Shown one piece after another: positions 46,149 through 54,993 of a stretch of DNA of 64,000 bases. The stretch comes from Bacteroidia bacterium (GTDB lineage: Bacteria; Bacteroidota; Bacteroidia; Flavobacteriales; Schleiferiaceae): assembly GCA_030424545.1 (NCBI GenBank), contig JAUHWL010000004.1, positions 186,001 to 250,000 of the forward strand, written 5' to 3'. Made by a program: the position numbers and the translations under genes. The stretch's first letter is position 1. Every line of letters begins with the position of its first letter. The notes under the pieces were generated by a model that ran no database searches, was not told where the DNA came from, and was given only the letters and a program-made list of their open reading frames with translations.

Positions 46149-46694
46149 TTAAATTAATTCAGAAGCTTGTTTAGAAACCAAATGTTCCAAATGAATAATA
46201 TTTTGTTTTAGTTCGGCCAATAAATCAGCATCCCAAACGCCATTTACAACTTTATCGTTAAAGTTTCCAACGCCTAATTCGGCAATTACATTTGCCCCCC
46301 AACGTGGTAAAAGTGGTCTTAAATTATCTCTTACACTTTTACCGGCACGAGCACCTGGAGATGCCGCCATAAAAAGCATGGGTTTGTCGCTAAATGTTTT
46401 ACGATCAATACGCGAAAGCCAATCTAGAATATTCTTTAAAAATGCGGGTGTAAATCCGTTGTGCTCTGGGGTAGAGAAAATAAAACCATCAGCAGTATTT
46501 AGTTTTTTACGCAAAGCTAAAATTGATTCAGGTATTCCTCTGTCTTCAATACTGTCTTTATATATAGGCGCATCATAAACACGAAGATCTAAAATCTCAA
46601 CTTCGTGTTTAGCAATTAAAGAAGCAGCTTTCTTCGTCAATAATCTGTTTATTGATGTACTACCGTTACTGCCGGCAAACGCTATAATCTTCAT
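46149..46694 (-). CDS. NADPH-dependent FMN reductase family protein
   Basis: 181 residues, flavodoxin-like fold. It opens MKIIAFAGSNGSTSINRLL (FMN phosphate loop), followed by ILDLRVYDAPIYK and the isoalloxazine-contacting FSTPEHNGFTPAFLKNILDWLSR. This belongs to the SsuE/ArsH-like quinone or flavin reductases. Cytoplasmic. Possibly followed by the small Cys-rich gene in one transcript. Substrate not defined. Confidence 0.9.
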   Translation of the reverse strand: MKIIAFAGSNGSTSINRLLTKKAASLIAKHEVEILDLRVYDAPIYKDSIEDRGIPESILALRKKLNTADGFIFSTPEHNGFTPAFLKNILDWLSRIDRKTFSDKPMLFMAASPGARAGKSVRDNLRPLLPRWGANVIAELGVGNFNDKVVNGVWDADLLAELKQNIIHLEHLVSKQASELI

Positions 46695-46764
46695 TCGCTT
46701 AAAATTTTTGGTAAGAATAACAATTGCATCGTTTAATTGTTGCTTTAAAAACTAAATTTCCAAC

Positions 46765-47832
46765 ATGAAAATACGTACATATTTAGACACTGCGGGTACG
46801 GGGTTAGTTTCGGAGAAAGCTTTAAAAGCCACAGAAAAGTATCACCATTTACTCACAACCAATACTTCTCAATCTTTCTGGGATTTTCTTACAAATGATT
46901 TACCAGAAATCAGACAAAACATGGCGAAATTTATAGGTGTTGATTCATCACGCATGGCGTTTATCCCAAACTTTAGCTATGGTTTTAGCATGTTTTTAAC
47001 TTCGGTAAAGCCGCATAAAAAAAGAGTTTTATTTTTCGAGAATGATTACCCAAGTTTAATGATGCCATTTCAACAACAAGGGTTTACCATTTCTAAAATG
47101 AAGCTTCATGATGAAGAATTTGAAATGAATTACAACGCCATTGAGGAGAAAATAAAACAAGAAAAAATTGAAATTCTTGCCGTAAGCCATGTGCAGTATT
47201 TAACGGGTTTTACGTTAGATATTTCGGCACTTGCTGCCATTTGCAAGCGGCACAATGTGTTGTTTTTGGTAGATGGTACGCAGAGTTTAGGCGCTTTGCC
47301 CATTGCTTTTGATGACTCTGGCATTGATGTTTTTATGGCCAGCAATTACAAGTGGATGAATGGCGGATTTGGCAGTGCAGTTGCCTGTTTTGCTGATGGT
47401 GTTTTAGAACGATATCCCCCGAACATTGCAGGATATGGTAGTCATCATCTCATCAACAACAAAATGGTTTTTAAAGCGGATGCAAAAAGCTATGAACCCG
47501 GCCATTTTAATTATGGGCCTTATTTAAGTTTGGGCGTTGCAGTAAAAGAAAAACAAAATGTGGGTGTTGAAAATATCGCAGCACATAACAAAAAATTAAC
47601 CGAGCATTTTTTAATGGGTTTTGCAGAAACGGGGCAAAAACTTGTAGGACCTACAACTCTTAATAACCGCTCTAGTTTGTTGGTGATAAAAGCCAATGAT
47701 GATTTACATAACAAGCTTCTCGCCAACGGCATAAAAACAACGTACCGAAATAATACAATCCGTATAGCGTTTCATTTTACAAATAGTATTCAAGAAGTTG
47801 ACGGCTTGTTGGAGGTTTTAAAAATTAATTAA
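46765..47832 (+). CDS. class V aminotransferase-fold PLP enzyme
   Basis: 355 residues. PLP Lys196 in SNYKWMNGGFGS, the Asp-x-x-Gln of the cofactor site in VDGTQSLGA, and AVSHVQYLTGFTLD. Fold type I, class V (cysteine desulfurase/kynureninase/isopenicillin N epimerase group). Compared with NifS/SufS it lacks the mobile-loop Cys in an obvious position, so a plain cysteine desulfurase is unlikely. It lies 2 kb from egtD/egtB but on the other strand; EgtE, the C-S lyase of ergothioneine synthesis, belongs to this fold group, which makes it a candidate only. Confidence 0.82.
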   Translation: MKIRTYLDTAGTGLVSEKALKATEKYHHLLTTNTSQSFWDFLTNDLPEIRQNMAKFIGVDSSRMAFIPNFSYGFSMFLTSVKPHKKRVLFFENDYPSLMMPFQQQGFTISKMKLHDEEFEMNYNAIEEKIKQEKIEILAVSHVQYLTGFTLDISALAAICKRHNVLFLVDGTQSLGALPIAFDDSGIDVFMASNYKWMNGGFGSAVACFADGVLERYPPNIAGYGSHHLINNKMVFKADAKSYEPGHFNYGPYLSLGVAVKEKQNVGVENIAAHNKKLTEHFLMGFAETGQKLVGPTTLNNRSSLLVIKANDDLHNKLLANGIKTTYRNNTIRIAFHFTNSIQEVDGLLEVLKIN

Positions 47833-47853
47833 CTCCTTTACACTATCTCAAAA

Positions 47854-48096
47854 ATGAAAATAATTGCAATTATTTCGGCCTGTGCTTTTTTAATGGCCAG
47901 CTGTTCTACAGAAACCTAAAACGTTAATCAAGACGCAACCAACGTAGAAAATGTACAAAGTACAGACACCCTTACATTTACAGATATGGACGGAATTACG
48001 TTTGTACAATTGCTTGATGCCAAAGAAAAAAGCAAAAGGGTCTTTTTCATCGTAAAAGTTTTTATTGGTTTTTTAAAAAGAGGAATTAATATTTAG
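47854..48096 (+). pseudogene. lipoprotein gene interrupted by an in-frame stop
   Basis: ATG at 47854 opens a clean lipoprotein signal (MKIIAIISACAFLMASC, Cys17), but codon 22 is TAA (47917-47919). The same frame continues 58 codons with coding-like text (NVNQDATNVENVQST, TFTDMDGITFVQLLDAKEKS) to a TAG at 48094. The last part resembles no domain and runs into the end of the opposite gene, so the original 3' end is probably lost as well. It starts 21 bases after the aminotransferase gene and may once have shared its transcript. Confidence 0.65.
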
Positions 48097-48570
48097 GCAG
48101 ACAGAACTGGCCATCTGTTATGTACACTGTATCCTTTAAATCCGGGTTCCAAAAGGTAAATTCAAAAGTGCCTTGGTATAACCCGCCATGCCAATCTTCG
48201 CTATAATTGCGTTGTATAAACGTGGTTAAGTTTACCTTTCCCGCAAGTGTTGAGTCATAAGATATTGCATATTGAAGTGAATCGCTTATACTATATGAAG
48301 CCTTCCAAACATATAAAAGTTTAAACCTCTGAATTCACCATGCGTTGCAATACAATCTGTGCCAGCTATAGATAGATTTCCGGTAACGGGGTCGTACCAA
48401 TTGTTGGTAGCCGCACACGGAAAGCGGCCTTGTGCTTTAAACGGCACGCCATTTATTTTGCAGTAAAACATTTGTTGGCCCACACAGGGGTAGTCTGGTT
48501 TTTCTTCTTTTTTGCACTCTGAAGCAAAAAGGGGCAAGAGCAATATAAGGAGGAAGTGTTTTGTTTTCAT
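48086..48570 (-). pseudogene. frameshifted lipoprotein gene
   Basis: From the ATG at 48570 a lipoprotein (MKTKHFLLILLLPLFASEC) with the YCKINGVPFKAQG pattern of Bacteroidota surface lipoproteins is open to a stop at 48286. After about LNFY (near 48310) the frame shifted by one base continues 74 codons in good protein (VWKASYSISDSL, TFIQRNYSEDWHGGLYQG, TFWNPDLKDTVYITDGQ) to TAA at 48086. Start-to-stop length is not a multiple of three, so a single indel near TTTATATGTTTGG explains it: a true frameshift or a sequencing error. Confidence 0.7.
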
Positions 48571-48607
48571 GTTGATAAAAGTAAAGTTTAATGAATTTGT
48601 ATTGCAT

Positions 48608-48641
48608 AAAAAAGGGCTTCAATATTTTGAAGCCCTTTTTT
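48608..48641. terminator. terminator of the prsW-egt-DUF427 operon (bidirectional form)
   Basis: Perfect 9-bp GGGCTTCAA / TTGAAGCCC stem with a TATT loop, flanked by six A and six T. It lies 17 bases past the DUF427 stop. Confidence 0.88.
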
Positions 48642-48657
48642 ATTGTAATTGTTTCTG

Positions 48658-48939
48658 CTACTCGCCCACTTCTACACCGCGCCAAAACGCTACATAATTT
48701 TTGATGTCTTTTGCCGCATACTTTGTTTCCGGATAATACCAAGCCGCATCTTTGTTTGTTTCACCATTTACTTCAATGTGATAATAACTGGCCGTTCCCT
48801 TCCACGGACAAACACTACTTAAGTCGCTTGGCTTGAAGTATTCTTTATTTATTGCCTCATGTGGGAAGTATTGATTTCCTTCTACATTGATAGTTTGATC
48901 ACTTTCGGCCAGAACAGCCCCATTCCAAGTTGCTTTCAT
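48658..48939 (-). CDS. DUF427 domain protein
   Basis: 93 residues, the normal size of this small beta-rich family. Hallmarks: WNGAVLAESDQT, NQYFPHEAI, VCPWKGTASYYHIEVNG, and AAWYYPETKYAAKDIKNYVAFW. Function unknown; the conserved Cys-Pro-Trp-Lys-Gly segment is the family signature. It is the last gene of the minus-strand run prsW - DUF2911 - egtB - egtD, 44 bases after egtD, before a terminator. Confidence 0.92.
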   Translation of the reverse strand: MKATWNGAVLAESDQTINVEGNQYFPHEAINKEYFKPSDLSSVCPWKGTASYYHIEVNGETNKDAAWYYPETKYAAKDIKNYVAFWRGVEVGE

Positions 48940-48983
48940 ACTTTTATTATTTAAGGATGTAAGACGAATAAATCAATAAAGTC

Positions 48984-49934
48984 TTACAATTCATCTTGTT
49001 TTTCAAACAGATAATCAGCAAAGTAGTTTTTAGCATCTTTAAAAACCATGGTTTGTTTTAGCCCTGTATCTTTAAAAATATTGCTCAAAATAGCATCGTT
49101 GTATTTTCTAGATATTTCCATGTGTATACGCTCACCTTTGTTAAACTGAAAGGTTTTGTTTATCGCCTTTATATGCACCTGCTGGTTTACAACACTGGTT
49201 AAAAAACTGCGCGCTATGCCTTCTTCTTCTATATATTCTGGTGTGTGTTTAAAATTTACCACATTAAAATCAGCACCAAATTCCTTGTTAATTCTCTTCA
49301 ACAAATTCAAATTAAAATCACGCGTGTAACCAGCTTTATCGTTGTAGGCTGGCAAAACAATTTCGGCCGATTTAATTAAATCTACTCCTATCAAAAGCTT
49401 ATCATTCGCATTCATAGCATCTGCCAATTGCTTGATAAACTTGCGCGCGTTTTCATCGAGCATATTGCCCAAATTAGAGCCAAGAAACAAGATGATTTTA
49501 GTTTCGTTTATGGCTTTCAGCTTGTTTAATACCTGGAAATACTCACCCTGTTGCGTAATCACATTTACTTCTGGAACCTCTCTGTTTAATCGATTTTTCA
49601 GCTTTGTTAATGCGTTTTCAGAAATATCTATTGGCAAATAGGTAAACTCAAAATTCCCTTGTAAATACTTTAGTAGCTCCAATGTTTTTGTTCCATCACC
49701 CGCACCCAATTCAATCAATTCAAAGGGTTTATTTTTTACGTCAAACGCCTTAATCAATTCTGCGGTTTGATTTTTAAAAATATTATGTTCTGCATTGGTG
49801 AGATAATATTCTGGCGCATTCATAATTTTTACAAATAGCGCATCACCAGCCTGGTCGTAAAAATATTTTGAGTACAAATATTTTTGATTTGCACTTAGAC
49901 CAGCATTTACATCATCTAAAAACTGCTTATTCAT
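48984..49934 (-). CDS. egtD: L-histidine N-alpha-methyltransferase
   Basis: 316 residues. Adds three methyl groups to histidine to form hercynine, the first step of ergothioneine synthesis. SAM-binding motif IELGAGDGTKTLELL, the N-terminal YYLTNAEHNIF substrate helix (Tyr of the conserved PExYxT segment), and FLGSNLGNM. The family length (about 320) fits. Its ATG shares one base with the egtB stop (TAATG), so both are translationally coupled. Confidence 0.93.
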   Translation of the reverse strand: MNKQFLDDVNAGLSANQKYLYSKYFYDQAGDALFVKIMNAPEYYLTNAEHNIFKNQTAELIKAFDVKNKPFELIELGAGDGTKTLELLKYLQGNFEFTYLPIDISENALTKLKNRLNREVPEVNVITQQGEYFQVLNKLKAINETKIILFLGSNLGNMLDENARKFIKQLADAMNANDKLLIGVDLIKSAEIVLPAYNDKAGYTRDFNLNLLKRINKEFGADFNVVNFKHTPEYIEEEGIARSFLTSVVNQQVHIKAINKTFQFNKGERIHMEISRKYNDAILSNIFKDTGLKQTMVFKDAKNYFADYLFEKQDEL

Positions 49935-51079
49935 TATTTTACTAATCTAATGCCGCTAAACTGCCATTGCATTTGCGGATGAAAAAAATTGCGATATGTA
50001 CTACGGCTGTGATGTTTTGCCGTTGCTGAAGATGCTCCACGTAAGACCATCTGATTGATCATGAATTTACCATTGTATTCGCCAACAGCTCCTGAGGCTA
50101 CTTTAAACCCAGGGTAAGCTAAATAAGCACTATTGGTCCATTCCCAACGTGAACCCCATTCTATTTGGTTACTGGCAACCTCCCATTCAAATTCGGTAGG
50201 TAAGCGCATGCTTTTCCACGTTGCAAATGCCATGGCTTCGTAATAACTAATGTGGCAAAGTAGTTCGTTAGGGTTTACCTCTCTTAACCCGCTTAAGGTG
50301 TATATAAACCATTTTCCATCTATAAAATGCCAGTACAATGGCGACTTTACGTCTGCAGATTTTACCCAACTCCAACCCTCATCAAGCCAAAGGTTAAACG
50401 TGTTGTAACCGCCATCGGCCATAAACTCCATAAACTCTCCATTGGTTACCAAAGCGTTTTTTATGCTGAAGTTTTGGATATACGTTTTATGCCTATTCTT
50501 TTCATTATCAAATGCAAAAGCATTGTCGTTGTGTCCAATTTCATAGATTCCTTCATTTATCGAGATAAAATCAGTTTTTTGGTCAGACTGCCTTGTTAAA
50601 TCAAAATCAGGCTTATATACCGGAAAAAGTGGATTGTGACCCAGCGTGTATTTTAAATCGGTAATAAGTAATTCTTGATGTTGTTGTTCATGATTAAGAC
50701 CAAGCTCAACCAATTCTAGCAAGGCCAAATTGTCTTTTTCAACTTCTAAAAGCGTGCCCATAGCATGATCTACATGCACTCTATAAGCGTAAACTTCCAT
50801 TACAGTTGGCCGTGAAATATTGCCACGGTCAGCCCGAAGCGTTCTTTCTCCAATTGTGTTGTAGTAACTATTAAATAAGTAGGCAAAATCGGGGTGGAAA
50901 CGTTGATATTGCGCATCATATTTAGCTAAAATCATTTCTTCAAAAAACCATGTTGTGTGTGCCAAATGCCATTTTGGTGGGCTAGCAAAATCAACCGGTT
51001 GAGGAATGTAATCTTCTATTTTTAAGGGTTCGCATAACGCTTCTGTGCGTGCACGAACTGCTTTATACTTTTCTAACAA
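49934..51079 (-). CDS. egtB: iron-dependent sulfoxide synthase EgtB
   Basis: 381 residues, TTG start at 51079; the frame is closed by the stop of the DUF2911 gene, and no ATG lies between. N-terminal DinB-like half with the iron-binding His41 (WHLAHTTWFFE) and HEQQHQE pair, then the formylglycine-generating-enzyme-like domain (about 175-381: RLPTEFEWEVA, WEWTNSAY, LRGASSATAKHHSRSTYRNFF). It joins hercynine with cysteine or gamma-glutamylcysteine under O2. No egtA or egtC is near, so direct use of cysteine is possible. Confidence 0.93.
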   Translation of the reverse strand: MLEKYKAVRARTEALCEPLKIEDYIPQPVDFASPPKWHLAHTTWFFEEMILAKYDAQYQRFHPDFAYLFNSYYNTIGERTLRADRGNISRPTVMEVYAYRVHVDHAMGTLLEVEKDNLALLELVELGLNHEQQHQELLITDLKYTLGHNPLFPVYKPDFDLTRQSDQKTDFISINEGIYEIGHNDNAFAFDNEKNRHKTYIQNFSIKNALVTNGEFMEFMADGGYNTFNLWLDEGWSWVKSADVKSPLYWHFIDGKWFIYTLSGLREVNPNELLCHISYYEAMAFATWKSMRLPTEFEWEVASNQIEWGSRWEWTNSAYLAYPGFKVASGAVGEYNGKFMINQMVLRGASSATAKHHSRSTYRNFFHPQMQWQFSGIRLVK

Positions 51080-51103
51080 AGGGTATTTTTTATACAGATA
51101 AAC

Positions 51104-51655
51104 TTATTGGGCAACAATGGTAATGGGAATTTGAACATCGCTAAATTCAAAATAGAGATTGGCGCTATTCTCTCCTGCAGCTTCTATGCGTGTAGTAAAC
51201 TGTTCTACAGGTGTTTCTAATTTATTAATAGGCACATGAAATGTGAATATATCTTGGCTGTAATCGGGCTCCATATATCCCCATCTATCCCACTCTGGGT
51301 TAATCCCAATTTTAAATTCTTCCTCACCCGGGAAAGCATATACACTATATGTACCTGCGGGTAAAGGGTTCCCGTTCATCAAAACATCTTTATCTATTGT
51401 AATGGATGTAGCTTCGTTGGCGCCTAACCTCCAATAAACGTTATATGGCTGCAAAGCACCTGCCGATTCTTCGCCAAAAATAAGCCTGCCTTTTACAGAT
51501 GGTCTACTATATTTTACCTCAATTTTTAACGAATTGCCAACATAAACTTCTTCGCCCGGTGGGCTTAGCACACGGTTTCTGTTACTCATATAGGCATAAA
51601 GACTACCTAAAACAAGAACTAAAACCCCTACTCCAATCAGTATCTTTTTTATCAT
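51104..51655 (-). CDS. DUF2911 domain protein, membrane-anchored
   Basis: 183 residues. N-terminal helix (about 4-22) reads as an uncleaved anchor or signal. DUF2911 signature: VKYSRPSVKGRLIFGE, PYNVYWRLGANEATSITIDKDV, LPAGTYSVYAFPGEEEFKIGIN. The domain is common as an exported module in Bacteroidota, of unknown function. It lies 17 bases after prsW and 24 before egtB. Confidence 0.9.
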   Translation of the reverse strand: MIKKILIGVGVLVLVLGSLYAYMSNRNRVLSPPGEEVYVGNSLKIEVKYSRPSVKGRLIFGEESAGALQPYNVYWRLGANEATSITIDKDVLMNGNPLPAGTYSVYAFPGEEEFKIGINPEWDRWGYMEPDYSQDIFTFHVPINKLETPVEQFTTRIEAAGENSANLYFEFSDVQIPITIVAQ

Positions 51656-51672
51656 GGCATTTTGTTTTTAAG

Positions 51673-53142
51673 TTAATTTTTGGCTAATAATGCGTAGCCT
51701 AATGTACGTCCTCTAATTTCTTTTTGGGTAAAAATAAATTTAGACGCATTACTCTGTTCAAATAATCCAACAACAAATACGGCTTTCGGTTCAAGTAAAT
51801 TAAATGATTTGTTAAAATCTCTTGGCTTTATTAAATACTCTTTTTGAGTGATTTCATCTAAAAAATAATACCAATTAAAATCATTTTCCAACACTACTCT
51901 TTTTAGTAATGATCCATGCAAAATGTATTTCTGCTTTTTTAATTCCGTAGGAGATGTTTTTGCATAAATCTCTACATTTAATCTGGTACCTAAAAAATTT
52001 GGGGCTCCATCTACCTTTGGTAAAAATACCTTTAGAGGAAACTTAATGGGAGCTTTAAAACCTTTTAAAATGTTAATACTGCTAAACGTTAGCGCAATGT
52101 AAACAACAACACTTATGTGCATGGCCGCGTTTACCAAAAGCAAATTGTTTGCACGTGCAGAGCCATTTATAAGTCCGTAAAAAATGTATCCTAAATAAAC
52201 CACAACAAGCAAGGAAAACGTAAGATCATATTTTAAGCGACTCCTGTTAATGCGTAGCAAATCAGTATAATAGTTAGAGATGTTAATTAAGTTATTACCC
52301 ATGATGGTAAATATGTGCAACGATCCTAAAAAGAAAATAGTTGTAACAAGTGGAAAGCGGATTGAGTTTGTAATAAGCCAAAAATCGTAAAACCCATGCG
52401 CGAGAGACGCAAGCAGAAATCCCACCAATAGCCATTTTAAACTAAATTTCTTTTTTGTTTTTTGTCTATAAATAGCCAACGGATAAGCTATTAATGAAGC
52501 AAAAAACATGTGTGCAACACTGGCGTAAACCAATCGGCCTAAAAGTGCTGTTAAGCCTGAAGATTCTAAATAAAGCGTATTTTCTACAAATGCAAAACCC
52601 AATGCGCTCATACCTCCATAGATCAGATAATCTATGGGCTCGTCAATTTGTTTCGTGAAGAATAGAATTGCTAAAACCGGTAAAACCTTTACAAATTCTT
52701 CGGTCATGCCAATACCAATCCAACAATAAAGAAAGTCGTTTATAAATGTGCCATCTATCTTAAAGCCGGCCCATTGCACAACATCGGTAAGCGGAAAAAC
52801 AAGAAATATGCTCACACAACTTAAAGCGAAAACAAAGAAAAGCATCCGTTTACGTTCGGGCTCGTAAACGTCTAGTCTCCTTAAGTATAGATACCAAGTA
52901 TATGAAATAAGCCCACTTAAAAGTACGCTGAATAGAAACGTTAGCGCGCCACTTTGCCCTAATCCTGCCCCAAAAAACAAGTTTACCACCAACAGAGATC
53001 CTACAATAAGTGCAATAGATTTAATAGTAAATCTGGCTACATAACTGCTTAAAAAAGAATCTTTAAAACGGATGGCTCGTCTTACATCAGAAAACCAGGT
53101 GTACAAAAAAACGCAAGTGAGTAAAAAACTAAAAACGGGCAT
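51673..53142 (-). CDS. PrsW-type intramembrane protease
   Basis: 489 residues with about eleven hydrophobic helices. The glutamic-protease motifs are present: GMTEEFVKVLPV (catalytic Glu-Glu and Lys, about residue 147), GGMSALGFAFVENTLYL (Glu of ExxN) and ASVAHMFFASL (His), then a LASLAHGFYDF motif with another His. PrsW cleaves anti-sigma factor RsiW in Bacillus. The last 140 residues form a soluble beta-rich domain (LNVEIYAKTSPTELKKQKYIL) not found in Bacillus PrsW. First gene of the egt run; no sigma factor is adjacent. Confidence 0.9.
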   Translation of the reverse strand: MPVFSFLLTCVFLYTWFSDVRRAIRFKDSFLSSYVARFTIKSIALIVGSLLVVNLFFGAGLGQSGALTFLFSVLLSGLISYTWYLYLRRLDVYEPERKRMLFFVFALSCVSIFLVFPLTDVVQWAGFKIDGTFINDFLYCWIGIGMTEEFVKVLPVLAILFFTKQIDEPIDYLIYGGMSALGFAFVENTLYLESSGLTALLGRLVYASVAHMFFASLIAYPLAIYRQKTKKKFSLKWLLVGFLLASLAHGFYDFWLITNSIRFPLVTTIFFLGSLHIFTIMGNNLINISNYYTDLLRINRSRLKYDLTFSLLVVVYLGYIFYGLINGSARANNLLLVNAAMHISVVVYIALTFSSINILKGFKAPIKFPLKVFLPKVDGAPNFLGTRLNVEIYAKTSPTELKKQKYILHGSLLKRVVLENDFNWYYFLDEITQKEYLIKPRDFNKSFNLLEPKAVFVVGLFEQSNASKFIFTQKEIRGRTLGYALLAKN

Positions 53143-53283
53143 TATTTAGAAAATTGCTAGAAAAACAAACCTAAGTTAAAACCTCATAAATCCCTTTACT
53201 TTTATTTTCTTATTTACAGTTCAAACGCTTAATTCACATAGAATTGAATTAATTTCGCAGCGCATAAAAACAAACTAAAAAAC

Positions 53284-53880
53284 ATGAAATACCTTTTCGC
53301 TTTACTTGCCTTTTCTTTTGTGCTTGGGTCATGTAGCATTAGCCAAGAATACTTTTTTAACAAAGACTTTTCGGGTACTTATAAAATGGAATTTGACCTT
53401 AGTGGCATTTCTGATATAGATGAAGGCGGAGCTGATGACTTAGAAATTTCTCAACAAGAATTAGACTCGCTTAAAATGGCTTTTGAAAACATAGAAGGAA
53501 TATCTAAAGTCAACGTAGAAACAAAAAACAGCGTAATCTACGTAGCGTATAGCTTTAAAGACTTAAATGCCTTAAACAAAAGCTTAGAGAACTTTAGTCA
53601 AGACGATTTAAGTTTTGGAGACGAAAATAAATTCGCGTTTGAAAATAACGTATTTAGCTACAATTTTTCTGAGGACAATATGGGCGAAACGCCAGCAGAT
53701 TCTGTTGCACAGATGATGAGCTTTTTGGCCTATAATGTAAAAATGACCTTTGAGAAAAAGATTAAAACAGTGAGCAATGGTGAGCTAAATGCCGAGGAAA
53801 ATTCGGTAACCTTAGAAGGTGATCTTGGCGAAATTGCAACCAGCAAGAAAAGTTTAAACTTAGAAGTAACCTTTAAATAA
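53284..53880 (+). CDS. hypothetical lipoprotein
   Basis: 198 residues. Lipoprotein signal MKYLFALLAFSFVLGSC (Cys17), then YFFNKDFSGTYKMEFDLSG, an acidic middle and paired beta/alpha segments (ISKVNVETKNSVIYVAYSF). The repeated strand-helix pattern suggests a two-lobe periplasmic fold. A TAATTTCG box about 30 bases before the start may be its -7 promoter element. No function known. VOC gene begins 6 bases later. Confidence 0.75.
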   Translation: MKYLFALLAFSFVLGSCSISQEYFFNKDFSGTYKMEFDLSGISDIDEGGADDLEISQQELDSLKMAFENIEGISKVNVETKNSVIYVAYSFKDLNALNKSLENFSQDDLSFGDENKFAFENNVFSYNFSEDNMGETPADSVAQMMSFLAYNVKMTFEKKIKTVSNGELNAEENSVTLEGDLGEIATSKKSLNLEVTFK

Positions 53881-53886
53881 TACACT

Positions 53887-54261
53887 ATGAATCCAATAGC
53901 ATGGGTAGAAATACCAACAAAAGACCTAGACCGCGCCATGAATTTTTATACCCAAGTTTTTGGTTGGGATTTAAAAATAGATGTAGATGGTCCTACAAAA
54001 ATGTCGTTTCTACCGTTTAATCCAAATGTTGGAAATAGTTCTGGCGCTTTGGTAAAGATGGGCAAGTTTTACAAACCTGCTACCGTAGCCGGGCCTTTGG
54101 TTTATTTGAGTTGTGCCGATATTTTGGCCACCGAGAAAAGAATTGTAGATGCCGGTGGAGAGATTAAAATAAATAAAACACAAATTTCTCCAGAGCACGG
54201 CAGTATGGCTGTTTTTATTGACAGTGAAGGCAACAGAATGGCGCTATATTCTAATCCGTAA
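53887..54261 (+). CDS. VOC-family (glyoxalase-like) protein
   Basis: 124 residues, a single VOC unit of two beta-alpha-beta-beta-beta motifs: AWVEIPTKDLDRAMNFYTQVFGW and VYLSCADILATEKRIVDAGGEI, ending DSEGNRMALYS. Only some of the metal-ligand positions can be recognised (Glu8 and the last Glu region), so the reaction is open. Follows the lipoprotein by 6 bases. Confidence 0.9.
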   Translation: MNPIAWVEIPTKDLDRAMNFYTQVFGWDLKIDVDGPTKMSFLPFNPNVGNSSGALVKMGKFYKPATVAGPLVYLSCADILATEKRIVDAGGEIKINKTQISPEHGSMAVFIDSEGNRMALYSNP

Positions 54262-54328
54262 TTCAACTTATTTGTTGCCTTTTTAAATTGGCATCATTTT
54301 TTCTAATCGTTTAGAAACATTATTCCAA

Positions 54329-54877
54329 ATGAAAAATTCAACATTCACATTTGCCTTGCTTTTTATTTCTGTATTATTTTTTGCAGGATGCAAGAGTAGC
54401 AGCAAGGCATACGGAGACAAAGTAAAAGAACCCTTTAGCGGTAGCAGCTATGAGAGTAACAACCGGTTTTTTAGAGCGGTAGGAAAAGGCAAAAGTGTAA
54501 AAGACAACATTGCACGCAAAAAAGCGGATGTAGATGCAAAAGGAATTCTTGCTGGCCAAGTAAATGTTACTATGAAACAGCTTAGCGATGCTTATGCTAG
54601 CGAAAGTCAAACCGGAGACGGAATGGCGATTTACGAGAAGTTTCAAGATTTAACGAGGCAAGTAATGAGCACAGAAATGGCTGATTTACGCAAGTTTGAC
54701 GAAACCAAGTATTTTGATGGAACCAATTACACGGTTTTTGTAGCGTACGAAATCAAGAAAAATAGCATGTTTAAATTCATGAAAAAACAAGCAAAAACGC
54801 AAGCGTACGAAAACAAAAAAATACAAAAGGCCGTAGAAGATATTATCGAAGAAGAACTTAAAAAGTCAGAAGATTAA
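54329..54877 (+). CDS. LPP20-like lipoprotein
   Basis: 182 residues. Lipoprotein signal ending LFFAGC (Cys21), then RAVGKGKSVKDNIARKKADVDAKGILAG, the helix-strand pattern of LPP20/LPP-like lipoproteins with 'A-x3-A' spacing, followed by NYTVFVAYEIKK and a long charged helix. The outer-membrane or periplasmic function of the family is unknown. Separate from the VOC gene by 67 bases; ends in a terminator. Confidence 0.75.
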   Translation: MKNSTFTFALLFISVLFFAGCKSSSKAYGDKVKEPFSGSSYESNNRFFRAVGKGKSVKDNIARKKADVDAKGILAGQVNVTMKQLSDAYASESQTGDGMAIYEKFQDLTRQVMSTEMADLRKFDETKYFDGTNYTVFVAYEIKKNSMFKFMKKQAKTQAYENKKIQKAVEDIIEEELKKSED

Positions 54878-54899
54878 TATCCTGTTTAATAAGTTTAAA

Positions 54900-54933
54900 A
54901 AATCCTTTAGCACTGTGTTAAAGGATTTTTTTT
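54900..54933 (+). terminator. terminator of the LPP20-like gene
   Basis: Perfect 10-bp AAATCCTTTA / TAAAGGATTT stem with 9-base loop, followed by further T; 23 bases past the stop. Confidence 0.85.
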
Positions 54934-54993
54934 GTGTAAATAATTTTAAAATAAAACCTGCATTTTCATCAACTTGCAGCCAAAATAGATACC

